From Salvia splendens (Eukaryota > Streptophyta > Magnoliopsida > Lamiales > Lamiaceae), in NCBI RefSeq assembly GCF_004379255.2, contig NC_056051.1, forward strand, positions 25,227,267 through 25,291,266: a stretch of 64,000 nucleotides of DNA. Reading direction: 5' to 3'. How positions within the stretch are numbered: the stretch's first letter is position 1; the number at the start of each line of letters is the position of its first letter. The notes below the pieces were generated by a model. The model did no database searches. It was given only the letters and a program-made list of their open reading frames with translations, and had not been told where the DNA came from. Positions 46,039-57,640 of the stretch are shown here, piece by piece. Position numbers and translations under genes: made by a program.

Positions 46039-46317
46039 GGGGGTAATTTGGAAATGGTTTCGAGCTAGGACTCTTAATATTGTAATGGTTGTATGTTTAA
46101 TTCTGCGTGAATTCTGACAAGTTACTCGGTAAGAGTACCACGAAACTCAGACATAGGGGTGTATTCAATAACATAACATATCATTACTTAGCAATTTTAT
46201 GAAAAATCTTTAGGTGGATTAGGACACTCTGTCTACTAAAAACTAAGCTGGGACATGTTTAACATCAACTCGTCTGCATAATCATTCCAAGTCAATCGTT
46301 TTTACTGTTCCGTGTAT
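45941..46317. repeat. Left arm of a large inverted repeat (partner 55930-56419)
   Basis: From 'agtgtgataactgctgattt' to 'tttactgttccgtgta' this arm is the reverse complement of 56419-55930, apart from an internal deletion of about 110 nt and scattered changes. The arms are about 9.6 kb apart. Confidence 0.88.
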
Positions 46318-47104
46318 ATAAAAATGGTTATTATTAATATCAGTTTCCGGTTATTGACCCCATTTAAATTAAAACCCGAATAACAACATAAAATTCTGAA
46401 ATAAATAAACAGACTATATAAAAATGGTTATTATTAATATCGAGAATTTGTAGTTTAATTCGGTTTGACTAATATTGTCACACTCTCAGTTGGCGCGCTT
46501 CACTCTCTGTTTAGCTCTCTGCAACTTCTATGGCAAAAGCTTCAGGTATATCATCTTGATTACGATATATTAAAGGATTGATAAGGTTTAGATTGAATTT
46601 TCCCTATTTTAATTGGATTTTCTATTTATTTTCTCGAATTTCGTTAATTTTGTGGTCGGTTTGAGCGATCGGACCGTAACAACTCCGGAATCAGTGAGGT
46701 GCTGCTAAAATTAGCATGAATTTGTAGACCTCTATTTTGCTTTATTTTGTTGTGGATAATAGCTTTTACATACCACACCTTGTCGGATTTGCTCTAGGAA
46801 TTAGGGCGTAATTTTGCATCAGATTTGTACTGCTAGATAGATATCCATATCCATATCCATATAGATTGGTGATTGCGAAGATGAAGTTAAGGTGAATATG
46901 AAATTTAAGGAGAGAATTGTTCTAAGATTTATATGTGAAGGGGAATTGTTGTAGAGTCGGCCTACGATAGTACATATAAAGATAGGTCAAATATCCAGAT
47001 ACATCAATGTGAATATAAATTCAAATCCCGATGAATGTGGGATGAAATAAAATGTAAATAGTTGGATTAAGTTCCAATAATGCTACACTAAAATTTCACA
47101 TTAC
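46318..47104. other. Spacer with duplicated flank sequence
   Basis: 46460-46560 ('gcaacttct...aaaagcttc') resembles 59880-59960, and 46735-46800 ('tgtggataatagcttttac', 'ccttgtcggatttgc') resembles 50845-50905. These are pieces of duplicated gene flanks; no exon was recognised. Confidence 0.5.
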
Positions 47105-50100
47105 TCACCTTAGCAATGAAGAAGATTCAGAAGTTGAATAGGTTGGTGCTGCTCTTGGGGATGGTTGAAGGTAAGGTTTAGGTGGAACCTCCAATGATCC
47201 AAGCTTCCCTTCCAACATCTCTACCACCCTCGTCATCGACGGTCGGTCCTTAGGATTTGTCTGAATGCACCACAATCCAACAATGATCATGTTTCTCTTC
47301 AAAGGTTGGCTTTCAGCTTCAGCTTCTTCATTCATTGCTCTTTCTGCATTGACCTCCAATTCCTTGTAGATATAATTTGGGAAGTATGTTTCACTTGTAC
47401 GATCTACATCTCTGCGATCAATGGTCTTCTTTCCTCCAGCCATTTCCAAAACCAACATCCCATAACTATACACATCAGACTTGTAAGACACTTCTCCGAA
47501 GTTTCTATAAAACACTTCAGGGGCAATGTACCCTATTGTACCTCTTGTCCCCTTCATAGAGACTATGCCTGATCTGTTCGGACACAACTTAGCAAGCCCA
47601 AAATCTGAAATCCTTGGATTCATGTCCTCATCGAGGAGAATGTTCTGAGGCTTGATGTCCAAATGCAAAATCCTCGTATTACAACCTTGGTGCAAGTACT
47701 CAAGCCCTCGAGCTATCCCAAGAGCGATCTCAAACAACTTATCCCATCCCAACGCGGACTCTTGGGATGAAGAAGCATTGTTGCCAATGAACTTTTCTAG
47801 AGAACCATTAGGCATGAAGTCATAAATGAGAGCTCTTTCCGAACCTTCAAAACAAAACCCCAACAACGGAACAATATTAACGTGGGAAGTTCTACTAATA
47901 CTAGCGACTTCATTCATGAAATCTTCCCCGTTTCCATTTGAATCGTTCAAGACTTTGATTGCAACAAGACGACTATTAGGAAGCTTTCCTTTGTAAACAT
48001 TGCCAAATCCTCCTTTCCCCAAAGTTTCATTGAATGAGTTTGTTATTTTCTTGATGGTGGAGTATTTGTATCTAATTGGTGCAAGATTTCCGTTCTTCTC
48101 CAGAAAGTGCTTGATGTCCTTTTCTTGCGCTTGTTTTGCCTTGGCACGCTTCCTCCGAATGAAAACATATGCAACTATCAAACAGAATGTAAGAGCGGCT
48201 ATAGGACCACCTGTCAAGCAAAAAAAACTTGTTAATCTTAAAGAATTTGAAAACAATGTAACTGAAAAAGTATGAATTATAGAGAGAGTTTAGCATAGTA
48301 TTGGTAAAGTGGACATACCTATGTAAAGTAGCATATTGAGTATGGTCTCTCCTGCAAAGAACATCGACAGTCTTATTTGGTCAGTTCTCCCTTTCCGAAA
48401 AGTAATCTAGTCTTGGAAGCTGGGATTAGAAGGTATCTAAAAAGAAAATAGATTAAAGCATCCACAACGGATGTCTCTTATTAATCGTCACACTTCAATT
48501 TTACTATTCTTGGTAATGGACCATATCCAAATAACCCACTTCACTTACACTTTATTATAAAACTAACATAGATAGGGTAAACTTACATTTCACTAACTTT
48601 TTCCCTTCTCTTATCCGTATTTCTTAAAACTCGTGTCATTTATGAGTGGGACACTTAGTAAGGGATGGAGTGAGTACTATTTTTAGGTGGACACTACATT
48701 CGATTAACTCATTCTAATCACAATTATTATAAAACTAAAAGTTGGGTTCACACTCCACTAAATTTTTCCACACTGATCAAATAATTTCTTAAATCCGCAC
48801 CGATCAAATATTAGATATTTATTCTTTTCTCCTCTTTTCCTTTTCTTCTTCTTTTCTCTTTTCCACCTTACCCTAGCCCACCCACCAGAACCCCTCCCCC
48901 AACCCCGTCGCGGATCTCTCCCACAACGGGCATCGCCCCTCGCCCTGCCCATCCCACGCCCGTCGCAACCCTTCCACAGTTGAGGGGGACGCCTGCCTAG
49001 CGCATCGTGGCCCCCGTTCCATGCAACCGTTGTGGATGCTCTAAAGCCTCAAGTTTAGTTCTATAGACATAATTTCAATTAATCAAGAAATGAAGGTAGA
49101 CATGATACTCCCTTCGTCTCCTATTAAGTGTCCGCTTTTGCTATTTTCATCCATCCTCCACTAAGTGTCCACTTTCACTTTTTACAATATGGTTTCACAT
49201 TTCACTAATTCATTCCACTCCTATGTTGTTATAAAACTAATATATAATATATTCCATTAACTTTTTCAATCCACTTTCATTTACATTCCTTAAAACTCAT
49301 TTCGAGTATTAAACATGCCCCAAAATTGACTGAACTTAATAAGGTAACAAGTCAAGAAAAGCTCACCTGGTCCACAGCTCGTAGAATGCGGCCTGTCACG
49401 GCAGAAACACCTAAAACGGTCAGAATTCTCATCAAAACCGCAGCGGCCGCCGCTCTCTTGGCAAGCACTACAATCACTCGCTGCCGTCCAATTCATCACG
49501 AATCCCCTCCCCAAAACCGCCGCAACATCCACCACTTCTTCTCCTCTCTCATCCTCATTCAACTCCGCATGTACGGCCACGCTCGCCACACAAGTGCCAA
49601 CCGCTCTCCCCAAATTTCCATTGCCGCCATACATAGCCAAACTATTCGTTACCGAGGAGATGGTGATCCCCGTCGACGATGAATTGGTGATGGTCACCGA
49701 TGGAGTGTTGGTGGACGCCGGTGCACGACTTCCACCGGCCTCCGTCACCGTAGCACTACTATGACAAGCAACCTGGTACCTCAGTAGCTCGCCCGTCACG
49801 TTACCGCAGCCGGAAAACAGAAGGAAATCTTCGCCGCCGACGTAATTCAATTTGCCGGCAGGGAGAGTCGTGTTTCGGCTTGAATATATTGTGCAATTTG
49901 ATGATGATTGCACTGCGGCGTCAACCACGTGGATAGATTGGTTGTGGTAAAAAATGTCTTCGATTATATACTCATTTTCCGACAGGCGAAGAAGTGGAAA
50001 TCCGCTGCTACTGCAGTTGACCGCGAAGACTGGGAAGCCGCAGTAGGATTGTTGTCTTTGTTGAGATGGAAGGAAAAATGGGTAGCTTATGTTGGGACCG

Positions 50101-50222
50101 TTGCCGCAATTCGCCGGCGCGCAGGCTTCGTATCGGTAGTCTGCTCCATGGCAGATTTTGGAGGTGATGATGATGAGAGATAATATGCAGAAAGAGAAAG
50201 TGTGGAGGTTGTCTGTATTCAT
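47105..50222 (-). CDS. LRK10L2-type receptor-like kinase, intact, non-RD
   Basis: Three exons: ectodomain 50222-49367, microexon 48351-48319 and transmembrane/kinase exon 48210-47105; 1995 nt, 664 residues, both introns GT-AG and phase 1. Signal peptide 1-25 (FCILSLIIITSKICHG); GUB_WAK_bind from ADYRYEACAPANCGNGPNIS; a Ser/Thr-rich insertion near 160-195; WAK_assoc end SDCSACQESGGRCGF...FRCFC. The transmembrane stretch spans the microexon join (MLLYIGGPIAALTFCLIVAY). The kinase has GKGGFGNVYKG, VAIKVLNDS, HLDIKPQN (non-RD), ISDFGLAKLC, GTIGYIAPEVF and KSDVYSYGMLVLEM, ending STSESSSLLR. Non-RD receptor kinases are often immune receptors, but the ligand is unknown. The 1-kb first intron holds a Harbinger MITE. 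This is the only complete group B receptor in the window. Confidence 0.92.
48457..49041. mobile_element. PIF/Harbinger MITE in the first intron of the LRK10L2 gene
   Basis: Ends AGCATCCACAACGGATG and, inverted, GAGCATCCACAACGGTTG, with TAA on both sides (48454-48456, 49042-49044). Inside, 'gggatggagtgagtac' near 48663-48678 looks like one end of a Stowaway element. Another Stowaway-like end ('actcccttcgtctcc') lies at about 49108-49122, outside the MITE. Confidence 0.75.
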
Positions 50223-51066
50223 GTCTAAATTCTTGGTAGAACAGTGAACGTCTGCCTTCAGTTTTTAACTAGTAATTAGGTTTTGTTTGCCAAATAATCC
50301 AGCTTGCACCAAATTGACCGAATCTCATGTTTGAATAATACAGTACCTCCACAGCAAGCGATTGATTTTATTTTTTTGGATTATCCCACTAGTGATTAAT
50401 TTCTATTCTTAGCTAAAAATCAAAACATCTCATTTCTATTACATTACTTTCTCTTTGTCTTTATACTTTATTCTTTCTCCTACTCTTTCTCCTACCTTTT
50501 TTTATCTCTCAACTTAACTCAATAATATATCTATCTAGGCTAAGATTGAATCGGCCACGTGGCAGACTAAAATTGAATCTACTACTAAATCTAATGGTTC
50601 ATATTGGTGGTACATTGTCATTTTAAAAGTGATTATCATCTTAATACAATCCTCTATATATATATATGATTTTCTTAAAATCTCGTGCCAAATAATCAAT
50701 CACTTGCGGCGGCATGGAGAGAGTATTAATATTTCCATATACTTTATAATCACTATAATCTGAGTGGAAATATACTATACCTCTAATATAGCAAGGATTT
50801 GGTTGTAGAAATGAATCCTTACTTTTGCTAGACTGCTACTTTTCTTTATTTTGCTGTGGATAATAGTTTTTCCACACCAAACCTTGTCGGATTTGCAATT
50901 ACGTACGGTGTGAATTGAAGAAGATGCTTACAAAGAAAATAATGTTGAACTTATCAATAAGTAGAATTCATAACTTCATTATACAATATGTCATTGTCTA
51001 ATATATATCCTACATAATACGTTGAAAAAAATGGTATTGATTGACTAGGACCAATGTGTAGAGTTG
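50223..51066. other. 5' flank of the LRK10L2 gene
   Basis: Promoter region of the minus-strand receptor. 50845-50905 repeats a sequence found at 46735-46800. No gene. Confidence 0.4.
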
Positions 51067-51069
51067 TAA

Positions 51070-51747
51070 GAGCATCCACTATAGGCAAAAGGGGGCGGAC
51101 GCCCCGGAGGGGGCGACGACGGGGCGGTCTATAGTGGAGGGGCGGAAGAGGCTTCGGTGACTAGGGGGCGAGGACGGGGCGATGGTGGTGGCGGCGGGGC
51201 GAGGACGGGGCGATGGCCGGGCGATCTATAGTGGGGCGACGGGCGATAGGCGTCCGCCCCCTTTGATTTTTTTTTTCGAAAATCACCCCTATAAATACTA
51301 CTCCTTCACCATCCATTTATTGCTCCATTTTCACACACTTTCTCTTCATTCACTATCTACACTTTCACTCTCTAAAAATGCACGGTGGAGACGTAGAAGG
51401 CGACGGAGAATCGGCGGAGGAATCGGACGACGCCACCAATTAGACGGTGGTGGCGTTTTTATTTGTATTTTTTTTACTTTCGTTGTATAATTTTACATTT
51501 GCCAATACAACGAATATTCGGTCTCAATTACCTCGTTTTATAATTATTTCAATTCAGTTGATTTAAAAACGAAACGAAAAAATTAAAATGAAAATTTGTT
51601 ATAAAATTTCGGAGCTATTGGAAGTGTCCACCTATATTGGGGCAGTGGAAAAAAAAAATTGGGGCTATGGTTAAAAAATTGGGGCTGTGGACAAAAAAAA
51701 AGGGGACGGGGCTATTGGGGAAAGCCGCCTACGGTGGATGGATGCTC
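51070..51747 (+). mobile_element. PIF/Harbinger deletion derivative (678 bp)
   Basis: Ends GAGCATCCACTATAGGC and, inverted, GAGCATCCATCCACCGTAGGC, with TAA duplications (51067-51069, 51748-51750). It keeps the first codons of an ORF1 (ATGCACGGTGGAGACG at 51379) and its last codons before TAGACGGTGG, plus the 3' tail 'gaatattcggtctcaattacc', all matching the full element at 10218-12358. The ORF1 centre is deleted. Confidence 0.88.
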
Positions 51748-51750
51748 TAA

Positions 51751-53693
51751 GGGCACCCGCAACGCGTGCCGCCGGCGTTCCGCGTGCCGTTCCGCCGGAA
51801 CGGTTTCGCCGCGGAACGCGTTGCGGCGCACCGTTCCGCTCCCATTCCGTTCCCATTCCGTTCCGCGTGCCGACAGCACGGAACGCGGCACGGCTTGTGC
51901 CGCCACGCGCTCGGGCGACGTGGCGCTCCCCGCTTCGTGCGTGCTTCCCACTCGCCGGCCCGCGAGTGGGACACGTCAGCGATGACGCAATAATTAATTT
52001 TTTTTAAAAAAATATATTTTTATAAATTTTTTTTTAAACGGTCATATTACCGTTTTTTTAACTTTTTTTTTTATTTTTATTTTCTTATTCTATAAATACA
52101 CCTAATTTATTACATTTCACACACAACTACACATCTACTCTTCCTAAACCAACATCAATTCCTCTCCAATTTTCTATTTCAATCTCCTTCACAAAATGTC
52201 CGGCGACGGGAATTACGGCGGTGGTGGCTCCGGTGGGTGGGGTCTCAACGCGTTCGGCGATTGGGAGACCATGTACAACACACTAGGTGGTTCCGGGTCG
52301 TCGACGCCGGGCACCCAGGGGTCGGCGACGCCGGGTGGGTACCAACCACCCACTTTCGATGTGGATGCCTACGCTCGACCACCCGGCTCGCGGCTTTCTC
52401 AGGGTTTGTCCCAGATTCGGGAGGATATCCCCGTAGAACCCACCCAGGGAGGAAGCCGAGGCGGTGGAAGCTCTAGGGCTGCGTCTGAGGCACCCGAGGA
52501 GGAGGAGGAGGAGGAGGATCTGGGCCGGCATCCGTACAACAACGAAGAAACTAAGGCGGTGTACACCGCCTGGCTCACCGTCTCGTACGATCCCATCGTC
52601 GGGAACCAACAAGCCGCCAAGTGCTTCTGGGAAAAGGTCCGTGATGTCTACCACCAGACTAAGCCGAAAGGGGCCCGGAAGCGCAAATATACAATGCTCC
52701 GTGCTCACTTTGGCCGAGTCGACGCACAGGTCAAAAAATTTTGCGGCATCTACTCGGCCGAAGCGGCGAACTACCAAAGCGGAGCTGCGGGCGCCGACAT
52801 TCTGAGGGCGGCTTTGCGCGTCTTCTACCAGGACACCGGTCTACAGTTCAAATATGTTGATATTTGGCAGCTCGTCAAGGACGAGGAAAGGTGGGCCGGC
52901 GGTGTCCGCTCGAGCTCGGGCTCAACCTCAAAGCGCACGAAGCACACGCCGAGCGGCCACTACTCGTCTGGTGACACCGGTGAGGCCAGCGAGGGTACAC
53001 CGCAGGTGTTTGGGGGTACTGGGGATCCAACGCCCGACGAATACGGGGGATCCAGCCGTGGGCGCCGTCGGCCGCAAGGGACGAAGGCGGCGAAGACGGC
53101 TAGAGCGAGGAAGGGCCGAGGCGAATCAAGCCAGTCGGCCTCGGGATCGGGCTCGCGGGGAGGCTCGGACACACTTACGGTGGCGTACATGACCGCCACA
53201 ATGGCGGACACTTCCCGCTTCTCGTACGCCCAATTCACGGCCTGGTGGAACGGAATTGTGTATATGGCAGCACAACTTGGCCTTCCGACTCCCCCTCAAC
53301 CTCGACCGCCTCCGGAGGATGATTCGCCGGCGGAGTAGTTTTTTTATTTTCCCACGTTTAATTGTGTGTTTTTTATTTTTGTGTTTTTTATGTTTTTAGG
53401 ATTTTAATTGTGTGCTTTTTTTTTATTTTTTTTAAGTTTAAGTTTAATTTTTTTTAATGTTGTGTGTTTTTTAATAAAGTGTGTTTGTTTTTTATTAAAG
53501 TGTGTTTATTTAAATTGAATTGGGTTGGAAATAAAAAAAATGAAATTGAATGAATAGTAATTTAAGGAACGGTTAAGAAACGGTTAAGGAACGAAGGGTT
53601 GCAGGTTCCGTTCCTTAGTTAAGGAATGGAGTAAAAAAGTACAGTGGGGCCCTCAAATAGTGGTTTAAGGAACGGTATAGGTTGTGGATGGCC
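51751..53693 (+). mobile_element. PIF/Harbinger element with intact ORF1
   Basis: Ends GGGCACCCGCAACGCG and, inverted, GGCCATCCACAACC, with TAA on both sides (51748-51750, 53694-53696). 1943 bp. It abuts the previous element at a single shared TAA. It has no transposase. Relative of the element at 20883-22859. Confidence 0.85.
52196..53338 (+). CDS. Harbinger ORF1-type Myb/SANT-like protein, intact
   Basis: An open frame of 380 residues: a Gly/Ser-rich N-terminus (MSGDGNYGGGGSGGWG), an acidic run (APEEEEEEED), then the Myb/SANT-like region RHPYNNEETKAVYTAWLTVS, DPIVGNQQAAKCFWEKVRDV, FCGIYSAEAANYQSGAAGAD and KDEERWAGGVRSSSGSTSKR, a basic Gly/Ser/Arg segment, and an acidic end PPEDDSPAE. Same protein type as the disrupted copy at 21314-22453, but unbroken. 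It is the presumed DNA-binding partner of a Harbinger transposase and is carried by an element lacking the transposase. A TATA-like TCTATAAATAC lies upstream near 52091. Confidence 0.85.
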   Translation: MSGDGNYGGGGSGGWGLNAFGDWETMYNTLGGSGSSTPGTQGSATPGGYQPPTFDVDAYARPPGSRLSQGLSQIREDIPVEPTQGGSRGGGSSRAASEAPEEEEEEEDLGRHPYNNEETKAVYTAWLTVSYDPIVGNQQAAKCFWEKVRDVYHQTKPKGARKRKYTMLRAHFGRVDAQVKKFCGIYSAEAANYQSGAAGADILRAALRVFYQDTGLQFKYVDIWQLVKDEERWAGGVRSSSGSTSKRTKHTPSGHYSSGDTGEASEGTPQVFGGTGDPTPDEYGGSSRGRRRPQGTKAAKTARARKGRGESSQSASGSGSRGGSDTLTVAYMTATMADTSRFSYAQFTAWWNGIVYMAAQLGLPTPPQPRPPPEDDSPAE

Positions 53694-53819
53694 TAAGGAG
53701 TTGGGACTGTATCAATATTGTACTACTGCTAATTAATTCCCAACTTCCCAAATGACAGTGACTGGCGACCATTTCCGAATATCTATAATGAACCCAACTT
53801 TGAATGGACATCATATTTA

Positions 53820-54288
53820 GAGCATCTTCAATGCACGGATGTCCCACTCGGACATCCACTAGGACTTCCCAAAAACACCTCCTGCCACGTCACTAGGACT
53901 TCCCATCCCACTGCCACGTCACTAGGACTTCCCCTGCACAATCCGCACTTCCCATCGCCCTTCCCATTAGGACTTTCCACAATAAAAAAATCACAATTAT
54001 TTTATTACGTAACGGAATTATAATTTTGACACGGAATACGGGAAAATTGCGAATGAAATGAAGTTCAACGAGCCGTGTATATAGAGTTTAAAAAAAATTA
54101 AACTCGGACGTCCGGGTCGGACGTCCGACCCACGCCACAATGGCGGAAGTCCGCCCGCCCGTCGTCCGGATATCAGAGGACATCCGACGTCCATACTGGA
54201 CATCCGTATCCGAGTTGCTTTGTTACAATGGCGGACGTCCCGGTCGCCGCGCGGATGTCTGACCGGACGTCCGCCATTGGAGATGCTC
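53820..54288. mobile_element. PIF/Harbinger MITE (469 bp), derivative of the 9943-13226 family
   Basis: Ends GAGCATCTTCAATG and, inverted, GAGCATCTCCAATGGCGG, with TTA duplications (53817-53819, 54289-54291). It shares the GGACGTCC units, 'ctgccacgtcactagg' repeats and 'aatgaaatgaagttcaacg' with the transposase-bearing element. The paralogous flank at 60000-60085 lacks it, giving an empty site. Confidence 0.92.
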
Positions 54289-54468
54289 TTAGTCTTGTTT
54301 CTTCCTATATTTCCTTTTCAAGAAAAAAAGAAATAGGATACATTTTTGTCTGTAAAACAGTGACCCTTCACTTTCTGCAAGGCCAATGCTAACTTGCAAA
54401 AAGGACGAAATTCCAATACTGCTACAGTTAAATTTAACATAACTTACCACACAAATTCAAACAAAATA

Positions 54469-55708
54469 CTATAAAGATTCAGAAGTTGAATAGGATGGTG
54501 GTGGTCTAGGGGGTGAATACATGTAAGGCTTAGGCGGAACCTCCAATGACTCAATTGCTTTCCCTTCCAACATCTCTACCACCCTCGTCATCGACGGTCG
54601 GTCCTTAGGGTTTGTCTGAATGCACCACAACCCGACAATGATCAAATTTCTCTTCACGCGTTGGCTTTCATCTTCCTCGTCCAATGCTCCAGCAAGATCA
54701 CCATCTCTTTCAACATTCATCTCAATCTGCTTATAGAGATAGGTGGGGAAATATATTTCACTAGTACAGTCTACATCTCTTCGATCAACGGTTGTCCTTC
54801 CACCAACCATTTCCAAAACCAGCATCCCATAACTGTACACATCAGACTTGTAAGAGACATCTCCAAAGTTTCTAGAAAACACTTCAGGGGCAATGTACCC
54901 TATTGTCCCTCTCGCCACCAACATGGAAACAATGCTTGATCTATTCGGACATAATTTAGCGAGCCCAAAATCTGAAATCCTTGGATTCATGTCCTTATCG
55001 AGAAGTATGTTCTGAGGCTTAATGTCCAAATGCAAAATTCTCGTATTACAACCTAGATGCAAGTACTCGAGCCCCCGAGCTATCCCAAGAGCGATCTCAA
55101 ACAATTTATCACATCCCAACCCAGGAGACGGTGAAGCATTGTTGCCAATGAACTTTTCAAGAGAACCATTCGGCATGAAGTCATAAATGAGAGCTCTTTT
55201 CGAACCTTCAAAACAAAACCCCAACAACGTGACAATATTAACGTGGGAAGTTCTGCTAATACAGGCGACCTCATTCATGAAATCTTCCCCGTTTCCATTT
55301 GATTCATTCAAGACTTTCACTGCTACTAGACGACCGTCTGGAAATTGACCTTTATAAACACTACCAAATCCTCCTCTTCCTAAATTTTCAGCAAATGAAC
55401 TGGTCATTTTCTTGATGCTGGTGTATTTGTATCTCATTGGTACAAGATTCCCATTGTCCTTTAAAAAGAGTTCGATGTCTCGATCACTATCTTGCTTTGC
55501 TTTTTCACGTTTCCTCCGAATGAAAAGCAATACAATTATCAGAGAGGATGCAAGAGAGGCTATGGTTATACCACCTGTCGAAGTGAAAATGTCCGTGTAG
55601 ATGGATCTCAGAAGAATATTATAACTGAAAACAGAGAGGATAACTGAAGAATTGAAGATGAGAATGTGACATACCTATGAAAAGTATCTTTTGAAGCCTT
55701 GTGTTTCC
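54469..55708 (-). CDS. LRK10L2-type kinase module with altered microexon
   Basis: The kinase exon 55574-54469 is open: transmembrane segment [37 protein letters not shown], non-RD HLDIKPQN, ISDFGLAKLC, GTIGYIAPEVF, KSDVYSYGMLVLEM, ending STSESL. The microexon 55708-55675 is 34 nt, one more than the 33 nt of its sisters at 45577 and 48319, because of an extra T in a T run (CTTTTTCATAG), so including it shifts frame; skipping it would keep phase 1. No group B ectodomain lies upstream. The nearest ectodomains on the same strand are group A: a broken one at 56302-56990 and an open one at 58848-59567. Gene status is uncertain: a truncated module or a group A/group B hybrid. Confidence 0.7.
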
Positions 55709-55929
55709 TGACAACAATTATAACATTAACAATCAAAATTTAAAGTGAAATTACCGGAAACTGATCTTTTCAACGATGCTCATCAACCTAGTTAATACTA
55801 AGAAAGTAAGATATTCCTGCCTTCCACTCCATAAAAACTATATGAAAATCAATGAGATATAGTGGAATTTGTGGTTTGTTTAGTCGACTTGCGTTTACTT
55901 TTCCAACTCATCAAGTCGTTGAATCAGAG

Positions 55930-56419
55930 ATACACGGAACAGTAAAAACGATTGACTTGGAATGATTATGCAGACGAGTTGATGTTTAAACATGTCCCAG
56001 CTTAGTTTTTAGTAGACACAGTGTCCTAATCCACCTAAAGATTTTTCATAAAATTGCTAAGTAATTATATGTTATGTTATTGAATACACCCCTATGTCTG
56101 AGTTTCGTGGTACTCTTACCGAGTAACTTGTCAGAATTCACGCAGAATTAAACATACAACCATTGCAATATTAAGAGTCCTAGCTCGAAACCATTTCCAA
56201 ATTACCCCCTTATTAAGAGCCTTACCAACTCGAAACCTATTTTTCCAACAAAGCATGCCTCAACTTTATGGACCATATATGAAATCAAGACCAAACGATA
56301 CCTCGTTTGCAGTAGAATGTGTTATTGTTGGCAGTGAAACACTGCCCCCCTCCTTTGAAACAACTAACACATTCTTCAGAAACATCCCATTCTAGTGTAA
56401 AATCAGCAGTTATCACACT
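55930..56419. repeat. Right arm of the large inverted repeat
   Basis: Partner of 45941-46317. It runs from 'tacacggaacagtaaaaacg' through the intergenic part into the end of the ectodomain pseudogene. Confidence 0.88.
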
Positions 56420-56990
56420 GAACAAATCATCCGAGTTTCGACTGGATTTCATTGGAAGCTGAACTAATGAACAACCTTCCGGAGCTTCAATTTTCTCCGA
56501 AGGTGCACCATCGGACGATGGGATTTTATAGTGCACGGGGTCTTGCTATAGTTTTCAAAGTATTTATCGAATTTAGACATATAAGTAGGTTCGGTCTTGC
56601 AGGGGAACAGGGTGAGATTAGGACAGAATGAAACTGAAATCGAAGGAGCTAGATAGAAGCATCAAGCATGGACTGATTCATGAAAGAAGAGCAGATTTTG
56701 TTAAGCAATTGAGCTCCAAGCTGAGGATTACGAATCAAGATTTTGTTTGATGAATTGTACTCTAAGATAGAGAAGCCAAGATTTTCACCACCTAAATGGA
56801 TCACTTGATCATCCGAATCACATCCATCAACGGCGATCAATCCGCAGTCGGGATTGTCAGTTCTTGTTGATGGGAAGTTGAGAGTGTGATCTCCACACTT
56901 GAAGGAATCTGGGCATTCTGAATCAGCAGATTTGAAGAGATGAAGATGGAAGGGGAGGAAGAAAAAGAGCAAGAAAGTGGTGGTATCCAT
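56302..56990 (-). pseudogene. LRK10L1-type ectodomain, frameshifted
   Basis: ATG 56990 opens a signal peptide (TTFLLFFFLPFHLHLFKSADS) and GUB_WAK_bind (CPDSFKCGDHTLNFPS, CGLIAVDGCDSDDQVIHL), close to the intact gene at 30080. The frame stops near 56649 (SMLDAS then I and a stop); the block SFCPNLTLFPCKTEPT continues in another frame, and a deletion of about 13 nt near 56550 shifts it again. From 56536 the end is open to the Cys-rich EECVSCFKGGGQCFTANNNT and a phase-1 donor (CGAG|GTATCG). Same strand as the group B kinase at 54469, 0.6 kb downstream. Confidence 0.88.
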
Positions 56991-57637
56991 GTAAGAGAAA
57001 ATGAATGGTTTGTAAGAGAATTGTGTTTTGATGATCTAGTTTTGTTAAGTTTCCTAGTTTTTGGTTCTGACAATTCAATTGCTCTAATCAAACACGTTAA
57101 TAGACTGGCGAATAAATTTTGTAGGAGACTTCTGGGAAGATATTTATTTTAATTTCCTTATTTTTGAGGAGTATAAATTATGGGAAATTGCATTGGTAAG
57201 AAGTTTCCTACTGCATACATTTCTAACTATGTTGTTGACCATTTCAAGTTGGTTTGATATGAAAGAGGGATAAAAAATGACTAACGATAAACAACCAAAT
57301 TTTGTACAATCAAAATAAGGTTATATTAATAATTTTGAATGGTCTCTCTATTGTTTTTCAAATTTGAATTAAAGTATGCATTACATTTTATGGTTCCAAA
57401 AAAGTAAAAAATTTATACACAAATGATTAATATATGACCATAATATTATGCACGTTCCATGTACTATATATGTGTCCATATATTTTAAGTATATGCATAA
57501 ATAAATTAGTTTGTTTCTCAAATAAACTAATTTTTGGTTGTAGATTTATTGAAACAAAATATGACAAAAATAGGTATTTTAAGTCGTCTTAGGAAGATAA
57601 GAGAATTATCTATTCAAACTCCAAGATAAGTCATGTT
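56991..57637. other. 5' flank of the ectodomain pseudogene
   Basis: 56991-57100 is related to the 5' flank of gene 30080 ('ttctgacaattcaattg' corresponds to 'caattgaattgtcagaacc'). The rest is AT-rich. Confidence 0.5.
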
Positions 57638-57640
57638 TAA

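Noticed and set aside
47306..47572. Plus-strand frames over the kinase exons (also 54661, 61820)
   Set aside because: They recur at the same place in each kinase copy because they are antisense shadows of a conserved coding region.
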